Below the pieces are notes generated by a model that searched no databases, was not told the origin of the DNA, and saw only the letters and a list, made by a program, of their open reading frames with translations. The position numbers and the translations under genes were made by a program. From Leptospira_B sp964571605 (GTDB lineage: Bacteria; Spirochaetota; Leptospiria; Leptospirales; Leptospiraceae), in the NCBI GenBank assembly GCA_964571605.1, contig CAZNCS010000094.1, positions 1 to 13,780 on the forward strand: a stretch of 13,780 nt of DNA, written 5' to 3'. Shown piece by piece: positions 6,653 through 13,780 of this stretch. Position 1 is the stretch's first letter; each line of letters begins with the position of its first letter.

Positions 6653-7987
6653 ATGAAAAACAATCATTTGGATCTGGACCATGGTTTTGCCGACCTTCAT
6701 AACCATTTGTACGGCAGTCTTCGACCGGAATTACTTTGGGAAATGGGATTAAAAAATCCTTCTCCCCGATGGGAAATTTTTACAAAACCTTTCCAACAAT
6801 ATTACGGGCATTCAATTCGACCGGAAACTTTTTTCGAAGAATACGAATCCATTCAGGATTTTAAAAAAATCTATTTATTCAATCACCAAGGCCCGTTTCC
6901 CGAATTTCAGGCTAAGTTTAATTTAATTATCGCTCTTTCTAAATTTGATCCGGATGAAATTCGATTCGTTGCAAAACGAGTTACTCTAGACCAGCATAGG
7001 GAAGGGGTTACTTACGGAGAATATAGATTGATGTATTCTCCAACGGAAACTTACGAGGGTGTATATTCTAAAACTTTAGCTGCCTGCGAAGGTTTCGCGG
7101 AAGCCGAGTCAGAGTTATCCGGCAAGGTTTGTTCTAAACTTGCGATTTCCCTTCATCGGGACGGAGAGTTTTTTAAAGAATACGAAGTATTAAAGGAACT
7201 TATGGAAAAAAATTCTTTAATACGGAAATATTTAGTAGGTTTAGATTTTTGTTATATTGAAGAAGGTTTTCCTCCGAAGGATAAGAAAAAGTTTTTAGAA
7301 TTGGTCGGGAAAGACAATCGAGCACAGACTTCGACGGCCTTAAGTGTTCTGTATCATGTGGGAGAATCTTTCCAGGATAAAACTTTGATTTCGGCGTCCC
7401 GTTGGGTTTTGGAAGCGGCGGAATGGGGTGCACATCGTCTGGGCCACGCGATTGCTTTGGGACTGAATCCGAATGCATATGCCGGAAAAACGATCTCCGA
7501 ATCAGTCTCTGAAAGAACGGATAGTTTGAGCTTTCTAATCGATCATTGGGAGGAACTTTCCAAATACGGAGAATTTACTTCCAAGGCGAAATTAGGGGAG
7601 GAAATCGATTCTATCCGACATAAGGAAAGAGTGGAAATTTCCATTACGGAAAAACATCTGTTTGAGACAAAGGTTTTCCAAGACTATTGTATGGATAGAA
7701 TTCGTAAAACGAATGCTGTGATAGAATCCTGCCCGAGTTCTAACGAATACATCGGTATGGTAAAAGATAAAGATCACCATCCACTAGTTAACTTTGCGAA
7801 TAAAAATATGAAACTTACGATTTCCACGGATGACCCGGGGATTTTTGGTACTGAAATCAAAGAAGAATATCGTAAAGCCGAAGATTTGGGATTAGGAAAA
7901 GAATATTTGGAAAAAATAAGAAAGGATTCTTTCCTATATACCTCCGAAATTCTTTCTGGCAGAATGAATTTGGAAAGGGCTTTATGA
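6653..7987 (+). CDS. Adenosine-deaminase-like amidohydrolase
   Basis: Probable purine or related deaminase of the metal-dependent ADA family; the classical reaction is adenosine to inosine plus ammonia. Every ADA landmark is present: HxH in DLHNHLYGSL (metal ligands His16, His18), YHVGES (His235 ligand, Glu238 general acid), RLGHA (His265), SCPSSN (359-364) and STDDPGIFG (391-399, Asp393 ligand). At 444 residues it is about 100 longer than typical bacterial ADA. The extra length includes an extended N-terminal part between the HxH and the 'REGVTYGEYR' strand and a charged insertion at about 280-350 between His265 and SCPSSN. The ATG is preceded by GGTGGAAAG. It overlaps the next gene by four bases (ATGA), so it is probably the first gene of the operon leading to ktrBA. 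The true substrate may not be adenosine. Confidence 0.85.
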   Translation: MKNNHLDLDHGFADLHNHLYGSLRPELLWEMGLKNPSPRWEIFTKPFQQYYGHSIRPETFFEEYESIQDFKKIYLFNHQGPFPEFQAKFNLIIALSKFDPDEIRFVAKRVTLDQHREGVTYGEYRLMYSPTETYEGVYSKTLAACEGFAEAESELSGKVCSKLAISLHRDGEFFKEYEVLKELMEKNSLIRKYLVGLDFCYIEEGFPPKDKKKFLELVGKDNRAQTSTALSVLYHVGESFQDKTLISASRWVLEAAEWGAHRLGHAIALGLNPNAYAGKTISESVSERTDSLSFLIDHWEELSKYGEFTSKAKLGEEIDSIRHKERVEISITEKHLFETKVFQDYCMDRIRKTNAVIESCPSSNEYIGMVKDKDHHPLVNFANKNMKLTISTDDPGIFGTEIKEEYRKAEDLGLGKEYLEKIRKDSFLYTSEILSGRMNLERAL

Positions 7988-8787
7988 GAATGAAAAAAAG
8001 TCTAAACTTTCCGTCTTCGTTTCATATACGAAAAATTTTGTTTTCTATTCTCCTTTGTATTTTTACCTATTCGTTCCCGATTTTTTCTCAAACTCAAAGT
8101 GATTTTTCGGACCCGTACGATTATAATTTACGAAATTATAAAGATGAAAAGTCTCCGGACGGGTTTAAAGAATACGCTCTTCCCCCTAAAATGGACAAAC
8201 CTCCGTTAGTTAATCCTCGAAATGTTCAGGTTCCTTTCCAAAACGGATTACCTTCGAACACAGGCTCCCAAGGGACTCGGCGTACTACGAATCCGGTAGT
8301 CAATCGAAACGATGATGGTCTTTTTAATCCGATTACCGGCGAAGTGAATACGGAAGCTTTGGAGCGCCAACAGGAACAGGCTCAAAACAGAAAGAAAAAA
8401 CTAGAAGAATTTGGAAGAGACCAAGAACCTTACACCGAAACTCGTTTCAGAAGATTTTCTATTATATTTTTTATGACTCTTCCCCTTGCAGGTGGATTTA
8501 GTTACGCAACTTTGAGCGCGGTAAATCCAGGTTACCAAAAAACTTTTGAAGGTGGATGGATAGTATTCGGTGCTGCGGCTACTTTGGCTCTGGCAAATGC
8601 TTGGTTGGATTTAAGAGATTATGATAATATGAAATTGGAAAATCAACCCCAAAGCCCTACGCCGAATCCTTCGGTTCCGGATAAACTTTCCGAAACCATT
8701 CATCCTAGAGCAATTCCGGGGATCGGTGTTTATTCCAGAAATTTCGAATATCGGATGGAATTTGAAATGTTTCATACGAATTTCTAA
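7984..8787 (+). CDS. Hypothetical exported/membrane protein
   Basis: I do not recognise this family. The 267-residue protein starts in an ATGA overlap with the deaminase gene; a second Met at position 3 is an equally good start. A basic N-terminus and hydrophobic stretch (17-35, ending FSQTQ) look like a signal peptide or anchor. Residues 38-120 are polar and rich in Pro, Asn and Asp. Residues 122-145 (EALERQQEQAQNRKKKLEE) form a charged, probably helical segment. Two hydrophobic segments at about 157-178 and 190-207 form a likely membrane hairpin, and a Pro-rich tail (221-233) leads to the C-terminus. It is followed after 5 bases by ktrB, suggesting translation with the potassium system, but nothing in the sequence shows a role in it. 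Confidence 0.8.
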   Translation: MRMKKSLNFPSSFHIRKILFSILLCIFTYSFPIFSQTQSDFSDPYDYNLRNYKDEKSPDGFKEYALPPKMDKPPLVNPRNVQVPFQNGLPSNTGSQGTRRTTNPVVNRNDDGLFNPITGEVNTEALERQQEQAQNRKKKLEEFGRDQEPYTETRFRRFSIIFFMTLPLAGGFSYATLSAVNPGYQKTFEGGWIVFGAAATLALANAWLDLRDYDNMKLENQPQSPTPNPSVPDKLSETIHPRAIPGIGVYSRNFEYRMEFEMFHTNF

Positions 8788-8792
8788 ATACC

Positions 8793-10601
8793 ATGTTTCC
8801 TTCGGAAAAATCTGATTTTAGGAAACAATGGATTTCCAAATGGGAGGAAATTTCTCTTCTTTTCGAAACATCTTTAAAACCTATACTTCGATATATTTTC
8901 GGTTTTTTGGGAATTGTTTCCCTATTCATTCTGATTTTATTGTACGGATTTTATTATCCGGAAGAATGGATCCACCCTCTTCGATTAATCACGATTTGTA
9001 TAGTTTGGTATTTGGTTCTCTATGAAATCCTAAGTTTTGTATTTACTCTCCGTTCTTACGGGACCTATTTCAAAATTCATAAAGTAGAAATCATCGTTTC
9101 ACTTATCGTAATTTTGCAATTTTTTTTGGAAGAACCCATCGAATTTTTTATCTCTTCTGCCAAAGAAAAGACAGAAGAAGTCGTTTTACTTTTTTTGTCC
9201 GTGAGCCAAGTTACATTGACCTTGAGCGGGATGGCTCATTTTTTAAGAAGGGCCAGAGTTTCTCTCGGAAAAATTTCTCCTTCGTTGATTATGACTGCGA
9301 GTTTTGCCTTTTTGATTTTTATGGGTACGGCGGCTCTTTGTCTGCCTAGGGCGGAGGCACGTCCGATTCCTTTAGTGGATCTTTTTTTTACTGCAGTGAG
9401 TGCGGTATGTGTCACTGGTCTGAGCACTATCGATGTAGCCGCAGACCTCACCGGTACAGGACAGGTGATTCTTGTGACACTTATCCAATTGGGCGGTTTG
9501 GGGCTAATGACTCTTACCGTTTTTTTCGCTCTCGTATTGGAAGGTCAGGTTTCCGTAACGGAAAAACTATTGGTGAAAGATCTTTTCAGCCAGGAAAGTA
9601 TTGGTAGGGCGGGTTCCATTTTAAAACAGGTCGCTTATCAAACTTTTGCGATCGAAGCAATCGGAATTGTTTTTTTATTTTTTACAATTCCTCGCGACGT
9701 TGGGCTGTCCGAAAGAGAAATTTTATTTTACAGTCTTTTTCATTCTATCAGCGCTTTTTGTAATGCTGGATTTTCCCTTTTTCCGAAAGGACTATCCGAA
9801 ATATATTTAAGAGAATCTTATTCTTTTTTATCCGGCATTATGATTCTGATCGTGCTTGGGGGACTTGGTTTTCCTACGGTGAACCAGATGTTGAATAAAC
9901 TTCGACTTTGGAGAATGCCGACCGGAAAAAGATATTCTCTTGGTTCTAAACTGATTTTGATTACTACTGCATTTCTTCTTCTGTTCGGTTGGTTTTCATA
10001 TTGGATTTCAGAGAGAAATTTTAGCTTAAAAGGAATCGTCTGGTACGACCAATTATTCCATTCTCTTTTTTATTCAGTCACCACTCGGACTGCGGGATTT
10101 AATACTTTGGATATGACATCCATGGGTGTACCTATGGTTTTTTTAAGTTTATTTTTAATGTGGGTGGGCGCTTCTCCGAATTCCACGGGTGGTGGAATCA
10201 AAACCTCCACATTTGCACTTGCCGTTTTACAATTTTATCATTTTTTAACGGGTAAGGAAAGAGTGGATCTATTCGGGAGAACGGTTGCGGAAAGTTCTTT
10301 GGCGAGAGCTTCGGTGGCGATTGTACTTTCTTTATTCGTAATATTCTTCGGGATACTTTTTCTGGTTTGTTTTGAAAAACCTCTTCCTTTTCTGGATATT
10401 TGTTACGAAGTCGTTTCTGCCTACGGGACTACCGGATTGTCCAGAGGAATCACTTCTCAAATAGAATCTCCTGGGAAATTACTTTTATGTGCAGTAATGT
10501 TTGTGGGTAGGGTCGGAGTGCTGACCGTATTATTGGCTTTCGTGCCGAAACGAAAACCAAGACGATATTGGTATCCCGAAGAATATGTTGTGGTCGGCTA
10601 A
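8793..10601 (+). CDS. ktrB: K+ uptake channel subunit, KtrB/TrkH family
   Basis: Membrane-embedded K+ translocating subunit. Its four pseudo-repeated pore units are visible, each with a selectivity-filter glycine: VTGLS (207-211), CNAGF (323-327), TRTAGF (431-436) and GTTGLS (545-550). SPNSTGGGIKTST (461-473) is the intramembrane gate region conserved in TrkH/KtrB, and GRVGVLT (572-578) is near the C-terminus. The 602-residue length exceeds ordinary KtrB (about 450). The extra 155 N-terminal residues carry about four hydrophobic segments (35-54, 64-86, 98-113, 128-148) and then a basic HFLRRAR. The family is certain; the ktrB rather than trkH name rests on the adjacent single-RCK ktrA. No clear Shine-Dalgarno precedes the ATG, which follows the previous stop by 5 bases, so translation may be coupled. 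Confidence 0.94.
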   Translation: MFPSEKSDFRKQWISKWEEISLLFETSLKPILRYIFGFLGIVSLFILILLYGFYYPEEWIHPLRLITICIVWYLVLYEILSFVFTLRSYGTYFKIHKVEIIVSLIVILQFFLEEPIEFFISSAKEKTEEVVLLFLSVSQVTLTLSGMAHFLRRARVSLGKISPSLIMTASFAFLIFMGTAALCLPRAEARPIPLVDLFFTAVSAVCVTGLSTIDVAADLTGTGQVILVTLIQLGGLGLMTLTVFFALVLEGQVSVTEKLLVKDLFSQESIGRAGSILKQVAYQTFAIEAIGIVFLFFTIPRDVGLSEREILFYSLFHSISAFCNAGFSLFPKGLSEIYLRESYSFLSGIMILIVLGGLGFPTVNQMLNKLRLWRMPTGKRYSLGSKLILITTAFLLLFGWFSYWISERNFSLKGIVWYDQLFHSLFYSVTTRTAGFNTLDMTSMGVPMVFLSLFLMWVGASPNSTGGGIKTSTFALAVLQFYHFLTGKERVDLFGRTVAESSLARASVAIVLSLFVIFFGILFLVCFEKPLPFLDICYEVVSAYGTTGLSRGITSQIESPGKLLLCAVMFVGRVGVLTVLLAFVPKRKPRRYWYPEEYVVVG

Positions 10602-10605
10602 GGAA
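10600..10605 (+). promoter_or_regulatory. Ribosome binding site of ktrA
   Basis: AAGGAA overlaps the ktrB stop codon (TAA at 10599-10601). Its GGA ends 8 bases before the ATG at 10613, which fixes the ktrA start over an upstream GTG/ATG-type extension that would overlap ktrB. Confidence 0.7.
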
Positions 10606-10612
10606 TAAATAT

Positions 10613-11299
10613 ATGAGAAAGAAAAGAATCGCTGTTATAGGACTTGGTGATTTCGGAGTCGAACTTGTAAAAAGATTACACGCAGATGGGCAGGAAGTAA
10701 CTGCAGTCGATCAGGATAAAACGAAAATCGATCGGATCCAGGAATTTTGCACCTATTGTGTAGCGATGGATTCGACGGACGAATCCGAATTGAAGGAACA
10801 TGGATTAGATGAAATGGATTCCGTCGTTTTAGCGATCGGGGATAATTTTGAAAATTTAATCGTTACCGCCGACGCTTTGAAAAAAATAGGAGCGATTAAT
10901 ATTTACGCACGTTATCAATCCGATTTGAATAAACGCGTTTTGAAAATGTTAGGTATCGATAATGTATTCAATCCCGAAGAACATGCTGCGCATTCTATGG
11001 CTGAACAACTGGCGAATAGTAGCGTAAAGGGAGTCACTCTACTTGGGGGAGAATTTCAGATCTTAGAAACTTTAGTTCCGAAACATATGGTAGGAAAAAT
11101 TGTCTCCGGTCTTCGTTTAAGAGAGGATTGGAATTTGAATCTGGTCACAGTGAGAAGGCCTAAAAAAACAAAAAGGAAATCTTTTCCCAACGAAGAGATT
11201 TTGGGGATTCCTTCTCCGAATCTGGTTTTAACAGAAGGTGATATTTTGGTCTTATTCGGGAAAGACGAGGATTTAGAGAAATTAGTCGCCAAACAGTGA
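10613..11299 (+). CDS. ktrA: K+ uptake regulatory subunit, KtrA/TrkA (RCK) family
   Basis: Cytosolic gating subunit that forms a ring under KtrB and opens it in response to bound nucleotides (ATP/ADP, NAD(H)). The 228-residue protein has one RCK unit. The Rossmann start IAVIGLGDFG (6-15) carries GxGxxG, Asp33 (AVDQD) fits the ribose-binding acid, and VVLAIGDNFENL (71-82) and IYARYQSD (97-104) are typical RCK_N strands. Residues ~140-226 form the RCK_C domain, ending EGDILVLFGKDEDLEKL. The basic stretch RRPKKTKRK (181-189) lies in a loop of that domain. RCK_C domains in some bacteria bind cyclic di-AMP, but nothing here proves it. The start follows the AAGGAA site, 11 bases after the ktrB stop, as expected for an operon. 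Confidence 0.95.
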   Translation: MRKKRIAVIGLGDFGVELVKRLHADGQEVTAVDQDKTKIDRIQEFCTYCVAMDSTDESELKEHGLDEMDSVVLAIGDNFENLIVTADALKKIGAINIYARYQSDLNKRVLKMLGIDNVFNPEEHAAHSMAEQLANSSVKGVTLLGGEFQILETLVPKHMVGKIVSGLRLREDWNLNLVTVRRPKKTKRKSFPNEEILGIPSPNLVLTEGDILVLFGKDEDLEKLVAKQ

Positions 11300-11378
11300 A
11301 ATTATTATTTTTTGCGCGAAAAGGAATCAAGCCGGAGTCAAATCGGCATATACCTTGGTCAAAATTTCCTGGTCGTTT

Positions 11379-12098
11379 ATGAAAATTCTTTTCGTTTTCA
11401 TTTTATACGCTTTATTTGCATGTTCTCCTTTGCAGGTTAAATCGCAACTGGAAGTGGCAAAATCCCGCAATCTTCTATTGTATTCCAAAACATATGCTTT
11501 TCTTCCTTTTAACGGAGAGGCTCCGAAAGTCCAGATTATGGAACATGCGGATTTGATACGGGTTAAACTTACTGCCAAAGGTTACCAAGAGGTAGAAGAG
11601 GATAGAGCGGATTTACTCATCCATTACGATATTCTTGTATTTCCTCGTGGAACTGTTATCGATCCTCGGATTAAATTAGGCGCTTCGGGCGGATGGACCA
11701 CAAGTAGAGGGATGCGTTATCATTCGTACGGGGGAGTTTCCAATCGATTTTCAAACGTTCCATTCTTGGGCGGGCTCGGAGGATATGGAAATATGTACGG
11801 AGCGTTCGGACTTTCCAACGCGTATCGGAACAGTAGCAGAAATTATTATGATGAAACATTTTACGATGTGATTTTTAAAATCGAAATTTACGACGGAAGA
11901 AGATCTAGAGGAATTCCATCGAGTGTTCTTTTAAAAGCGAATGTAGAAGGAGAGGGTAGGTCCGGTCCGTTGTTCGACGTGGTTCCCTATTTGATCACCA
12001 GTTTTTTCAAAACATTTCCGGATTTTTCTGGGGAAAAACCGGAAACAGTTTCGGAAAACGAAGTTTGGATCAGCGGAGAAGATAGGAAATCCGAATAA
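11379..12098 (+). CDS. DUF4136-like lipoprotein
   Basis: Predicted envelope lipoprotein of 239 residues. The signal MKILFVFILYALFACS carries the lipobox LFAC with Cys15. The segment from TYAFLPF (38-44) through a helix with IMEHADLIRVKLTAKGYQEVEEDRADLLIHYDI matches the layout I associate with DUF4136: a conserved early strand, 'L..KGY' and 'ADL...Y'. Residues 103-157 form a Gly/Ser/Tyr/Asn-rich insert (GGLGGYGNMYG), then the C-terminal strand YDVIFKIEIYD is followed by a helix ending in FFKTFPDF, also family-like. I start at the ATG because a TTG at 11355 would place eight residues before the signal. It lies 79 bases after ktrA, so it could be in the same transcript or have its own promoter. 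Function is unknown. Confidence 0.78.
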   Translation: MKILFVFILYALFACSPLQVKSQLEVAKSRNLLLYSKTYAFLPFNGEAPKVQIMEHADLIRVKLTAKGYQEVEEDRADLLIHYDILVFPRGTVIDPRIKLGASGGWTTSRGMRYHSYGGVSNRFSNVPFLGGLGGYGNMYGAFGLSNAYRNSSRNYYDETFYDVIFKIEIYDGRRSRGIPSSVLLKANVEGEGRSGPLFDVVPYLITSFFKTFPDFSGEKPETVSENEVWISGEDRKSE

Positions 12099-12157
12099 AA
12101 TCGGTTCCTTCGAGAGCGACGTAGATTAAATCATATGGGAAAAGAAAGATAGAATTT

Positions 12158-12790
12158 CTAATTGCCCTTGGTATTTAAGAAATTTTTAACAATTCCCAAG
12201 TCGTTGTCAGGGTTGAGTTCAAAAGTATAGGGCGATGTTCCTACATAAATTCGAAAAACTAAGCTGTTCCCGTTCAGGATTGCAAGTTCTTGTTCTTTAG
12301 TGAATGTGATTACCGCACTTAAAGTTTTATAATTATATGATCGTGTGGTAACTACTTGGCTATTATGATTCGGCTTGGAATAATCAATTCCACCGCTGGC
12401 AGTTCTTGCGTAAGTTGTTCCGGTTCCGGTGCTCGTTTGGACTCCGCTTACCGATACACCTTTTATTTCCGAAAGAACGATTTCATAATTTTTCCCGCCG
12501 ATTCCTAAAAATGCCTTATTCGAGATATCAGGATCATCTGGATTTCCGTAGATTTTAATTTTAACAGAGGCGGGGCTGTAATTTTGTTTTGGATCAATTT
12601 CTCTATAATATTCTAAAATGCCCGGATTAGCCATGGAGAAAGGGCCGACAGTTTCTTTTGTCTTCTGATTTAGGGTTACTTTCACCATTGTAGTATTTTT
12701 AAATTCATCCTTAACCGCCGTGATTTTTCCGAATGTTGAACAACCGATCATGGATAAAATAATAAGGATGGGGAATGTCGAGAATTTCAA
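12158..12790 (-). CDS. Predicted small lipoprotein, unknown function
   Basis: I do not recognise a named family. The 210-residue product has a signal sequence (MKFSTFPILIILSMIG) with lipobox MIGC, giving lipidated Cys17. The body is mainly beta-like, with a Ser/Thr/Gly-rich stretch (113-135) and a C-terminal part 'LVFRIYVGTSPYTFEL' (177-192). The start is TTG, not ATG, supported by TAGGAG six bases upstream and by the correct placement of the signal. It is convergent with the DUF4136-like gene (59-base gap) and lies downstream of the aldo/keto reductase in the same direction, about 85 bases away. Confidence 0.78.
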   Translation of the reverse strand: MKFSTFPILIILSMIGCSTFGKITAVKDEFKNTTMVKVTLNQKTKETVGPFSMANPGILEYYREIDPKQNYSPASVKIKIYGNPDDPDISNKAFLGIGGKNYEIVLSEIKGVSVSGVQTSTGTGTTYARTASGGIDYSKPNHNSQVVTTRSYNYKTLSAVITFTKEQELAILNGNSLVFRIYVGTSPYTFELNPDNDLGIVKNFLNTKGN

Positions 12791-12796
12791 AAATAA

Positions 12797-12802
12797 CTCC
12801 TA
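12797..12802 (-). promoter_or_regulatory. Ribosome binding site deciding a TTG start
   Basis: On the minus strand TAGGAG ends six bases before the TTG at 12790. No alternative ATG is near, so it fixes this unusual start for the small lipoprotein. Confidence 0.75.
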
Positions 12803-12875
12803 ATGAATTTTAATAGGAAGAATTTGTTAAACTTGTATTCTGTCAATGAGTTTCGGAGTCCCAAAGGGGACTGCT

Positions 12876-13780
12876 TTATCCCATCGGATATTGGATTCTT
12901 TTAGAAATCTCATCTATCTTTTTTAATATTTCGTCGGACAAAATCAAGTCAGCCGCCTTGAGACTGTCTTCCAATTGTTCCACAGTATTCGCACCTATGA
13001 TCGTGGATGCTACGTAATCATGTTGTTTGGACCAAGCCACGGATAATGTGGTTACGCTTAAGTCCGCTTCTTTTGCGATTTCCATCAGTTCTTTTGTGGA
13101 ACTTAAGGTCCCTTCGTTTAAAAATCGGTTGGCCATCCTTCTTTGTCTTTCTGTCGGCAATTTCGCATAACGACTGAATCTGGCGTTTTCTGGAGGATTT
13201 GGAGTATTGTATTTTCCTGTTAGTACCCCTCCCGCTAGAGGAGAATAAGGAAGAAGACTGATCCCTTCTCTTCTGCAAATATCGGAGAGCGCATCTTCGA
13301 ATCTTCTGTTCAAGATGCTGAAATTGTTTTGGATGGATTCGTATCTTGCGAGTTTGTTTTTTTCTGCGACCGACTGACTTTTCATGGTTCCCCATGCGGT
13401 CTCATTGCTACTGCCGATATATCTGACTTTTCCTTCATCTATCAGTTCTGTAAGAACTTCTAAAGTTTCTTCGTATCCAAAATCATGATCCGGCCAATGA
13501 GTTTGGTAAAGATCCACATAATCGGTTCCTAATCTTTGCAAACTTCCTTCGATCGCGACTCGGATGTTCCTACGATCCAAAGCGGTTTTTCCACTTCTTA
13601 CTGGAGGTGTAAACCAACCGTGAGACGGGCCGCATACTTTAGTTGCGATTAAGATAGATTCTCTCTTTTTTGTTTTAAGCCATTTCCCGAAAATTTTCTC
13701 GGTTTCATGTACATACGCTACTTCGGGAGGAACGGGGTAGACTTCCGCTGTATCATAAAAATCGATACCTGCCTCGAATG
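12876..13780 (-). CDS. Aldo/keto reductase, Tas-like (5' end beyond the window)
   Basis: NADPH-dependent oxidoreductase of the aldo/keto reductase superfamily, with a TIM-barrel fold. The frame is open to the window edge and gives 300 residues to the stop; roughly 35-40 N-terminal residues are missing. Numbered from the edge, the catalytic tetrad is complete: Asp9 (FYDTA), Tyr14 (EVYPVPPE), Lys47 (IATKVCGPS) and His94 (YQTHWP). EVYPVPP, LDRRNIR and RYIGSSNETAWG match the E. coli Tas subgroup closely from memory. Cofactor-binding elements near the end include STIIGANTVEQLEDSL (about 260-275). A TTG at 13580 is an internal Leu codon, not the start. The physiological substrate is unknown; in E. 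coli, Tas was linked to tyrosine auxotrophy suppression. Confidence 0.93.
   Translation of the reverse strand, partial: FEAGIDFYDTAEVYPVPPEVAYVHETEKIFGKWLKTKKRESILIATKVCGPSHGWFTPPVRSGKTALDRRNIRVAIEGSLQRLGTDYVDLYQTHWPDHDFGYEETLEVLTELIDEGKVRYIGSSNETAWGTMKSQSVAEKNKLARYESIQNNFSILNRRFEDALSDICRREGISLLPYSPLAGGVLTGKYNTPNPPENARFSRYAKLPTERQRRMANRFLNEGTLSSTKELMEIAKEADLSVTTLSVAWSKQHDYVASTIIGANTVEQLEDSLKAADLILSDEILKKIDEISKRIQYPMG

Noticed and set aside
12857..12872. Hairpin AGTCCC-AAAG-GGGACT just past the aldo/keto reductase stop, a candidate terminator
   Set aside because: The stem is only 6 bp and no T-run follows in the minus direction, so support is too weak to call.
13018..13395. 125-codon minus-strand frame inside the aldo/keto reductase gene
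   Set aside because: It is a frame-shifted shadow: highly basic, low-complexity, and in the same place as conserved reductase sequence.

Overview
The window reads as chromosomal DNA of a spirochaete, most probably a pathogenic-clade Leptospira. The supporting signs are moderate-to-low GC, AT-rich codon choice, three predicted lipoproteins with loose spirochaetal lipoboxes (LSNC, LFAC, MIGC), several TTG starts, and degenerate intergenic blocks built from GTAGGA-N2-TCCTAC palindromes and C-rich/G-rich hairpins, which I associate with Leptospira intergenic DNA. The genus call is inference from these features; no species is claimed.

Layout. At the left edge, a protein with two cyclic-nucleotide-binding domains (+, probably entering from outside the window) is followed after 8 bases by an AlkA-type HhH-GPD DNA glycosylase (+). 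Next comes an unusual 2-kb stretch: a solitary lipoprotein gene (-) with non-coding repeat-rich DNA on both sides. The DNA on its left contains a remnant of the last 16 codons and stop of gmd. The DNA on its right runs into the terminator of the intact gmd gene (-, GDP-mannose 4,6-dehydratase). A MATE-family exporter (-) follows upstream of gmd.

Divergent from the MATE gene is a tight + strand cluster: an adenosine-deaminase-like amidohydrolase, a small exported/membrane protein (ATGA overlap), a KtrB/TrkH K+ channel subunit (5-base gap) and the KtrA/TrkA RCK regulatory subunit (11-base gap). Spacing suggests one operon centred on potassium uptake. A DUF4136-like lipoprotein (+) follows. Convergent to it are a second small lipoprotein (-) and, at the right edge, a Tas-like aldo/keto reductase (-) that runs out of the window.

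How it works together. The KtrB-KtrA pair is the clearest functional unit: KtrB forms the K+-conducting pore and KtrA the cytosolic NAD(H)/nucleotide-responsive gating ring. Gmd makes GDP-4-keto-6-deoxymannose for deoxyhexoses of surface polysaccharide. The remaining genes (base-excision repair, exporter, reductase, lipoproteins) are ordinary housekeeping or envelope functions. I found no rRNA, tRNA, CRISPR array, transposase or phage gene, and no clear new defence or mobile system. The most unusual items are the paired repeat blocks with the gmd tail remnant around the lipoprotein gene, and a possible voltage-sensor-like N-terminal domain on KtrB.
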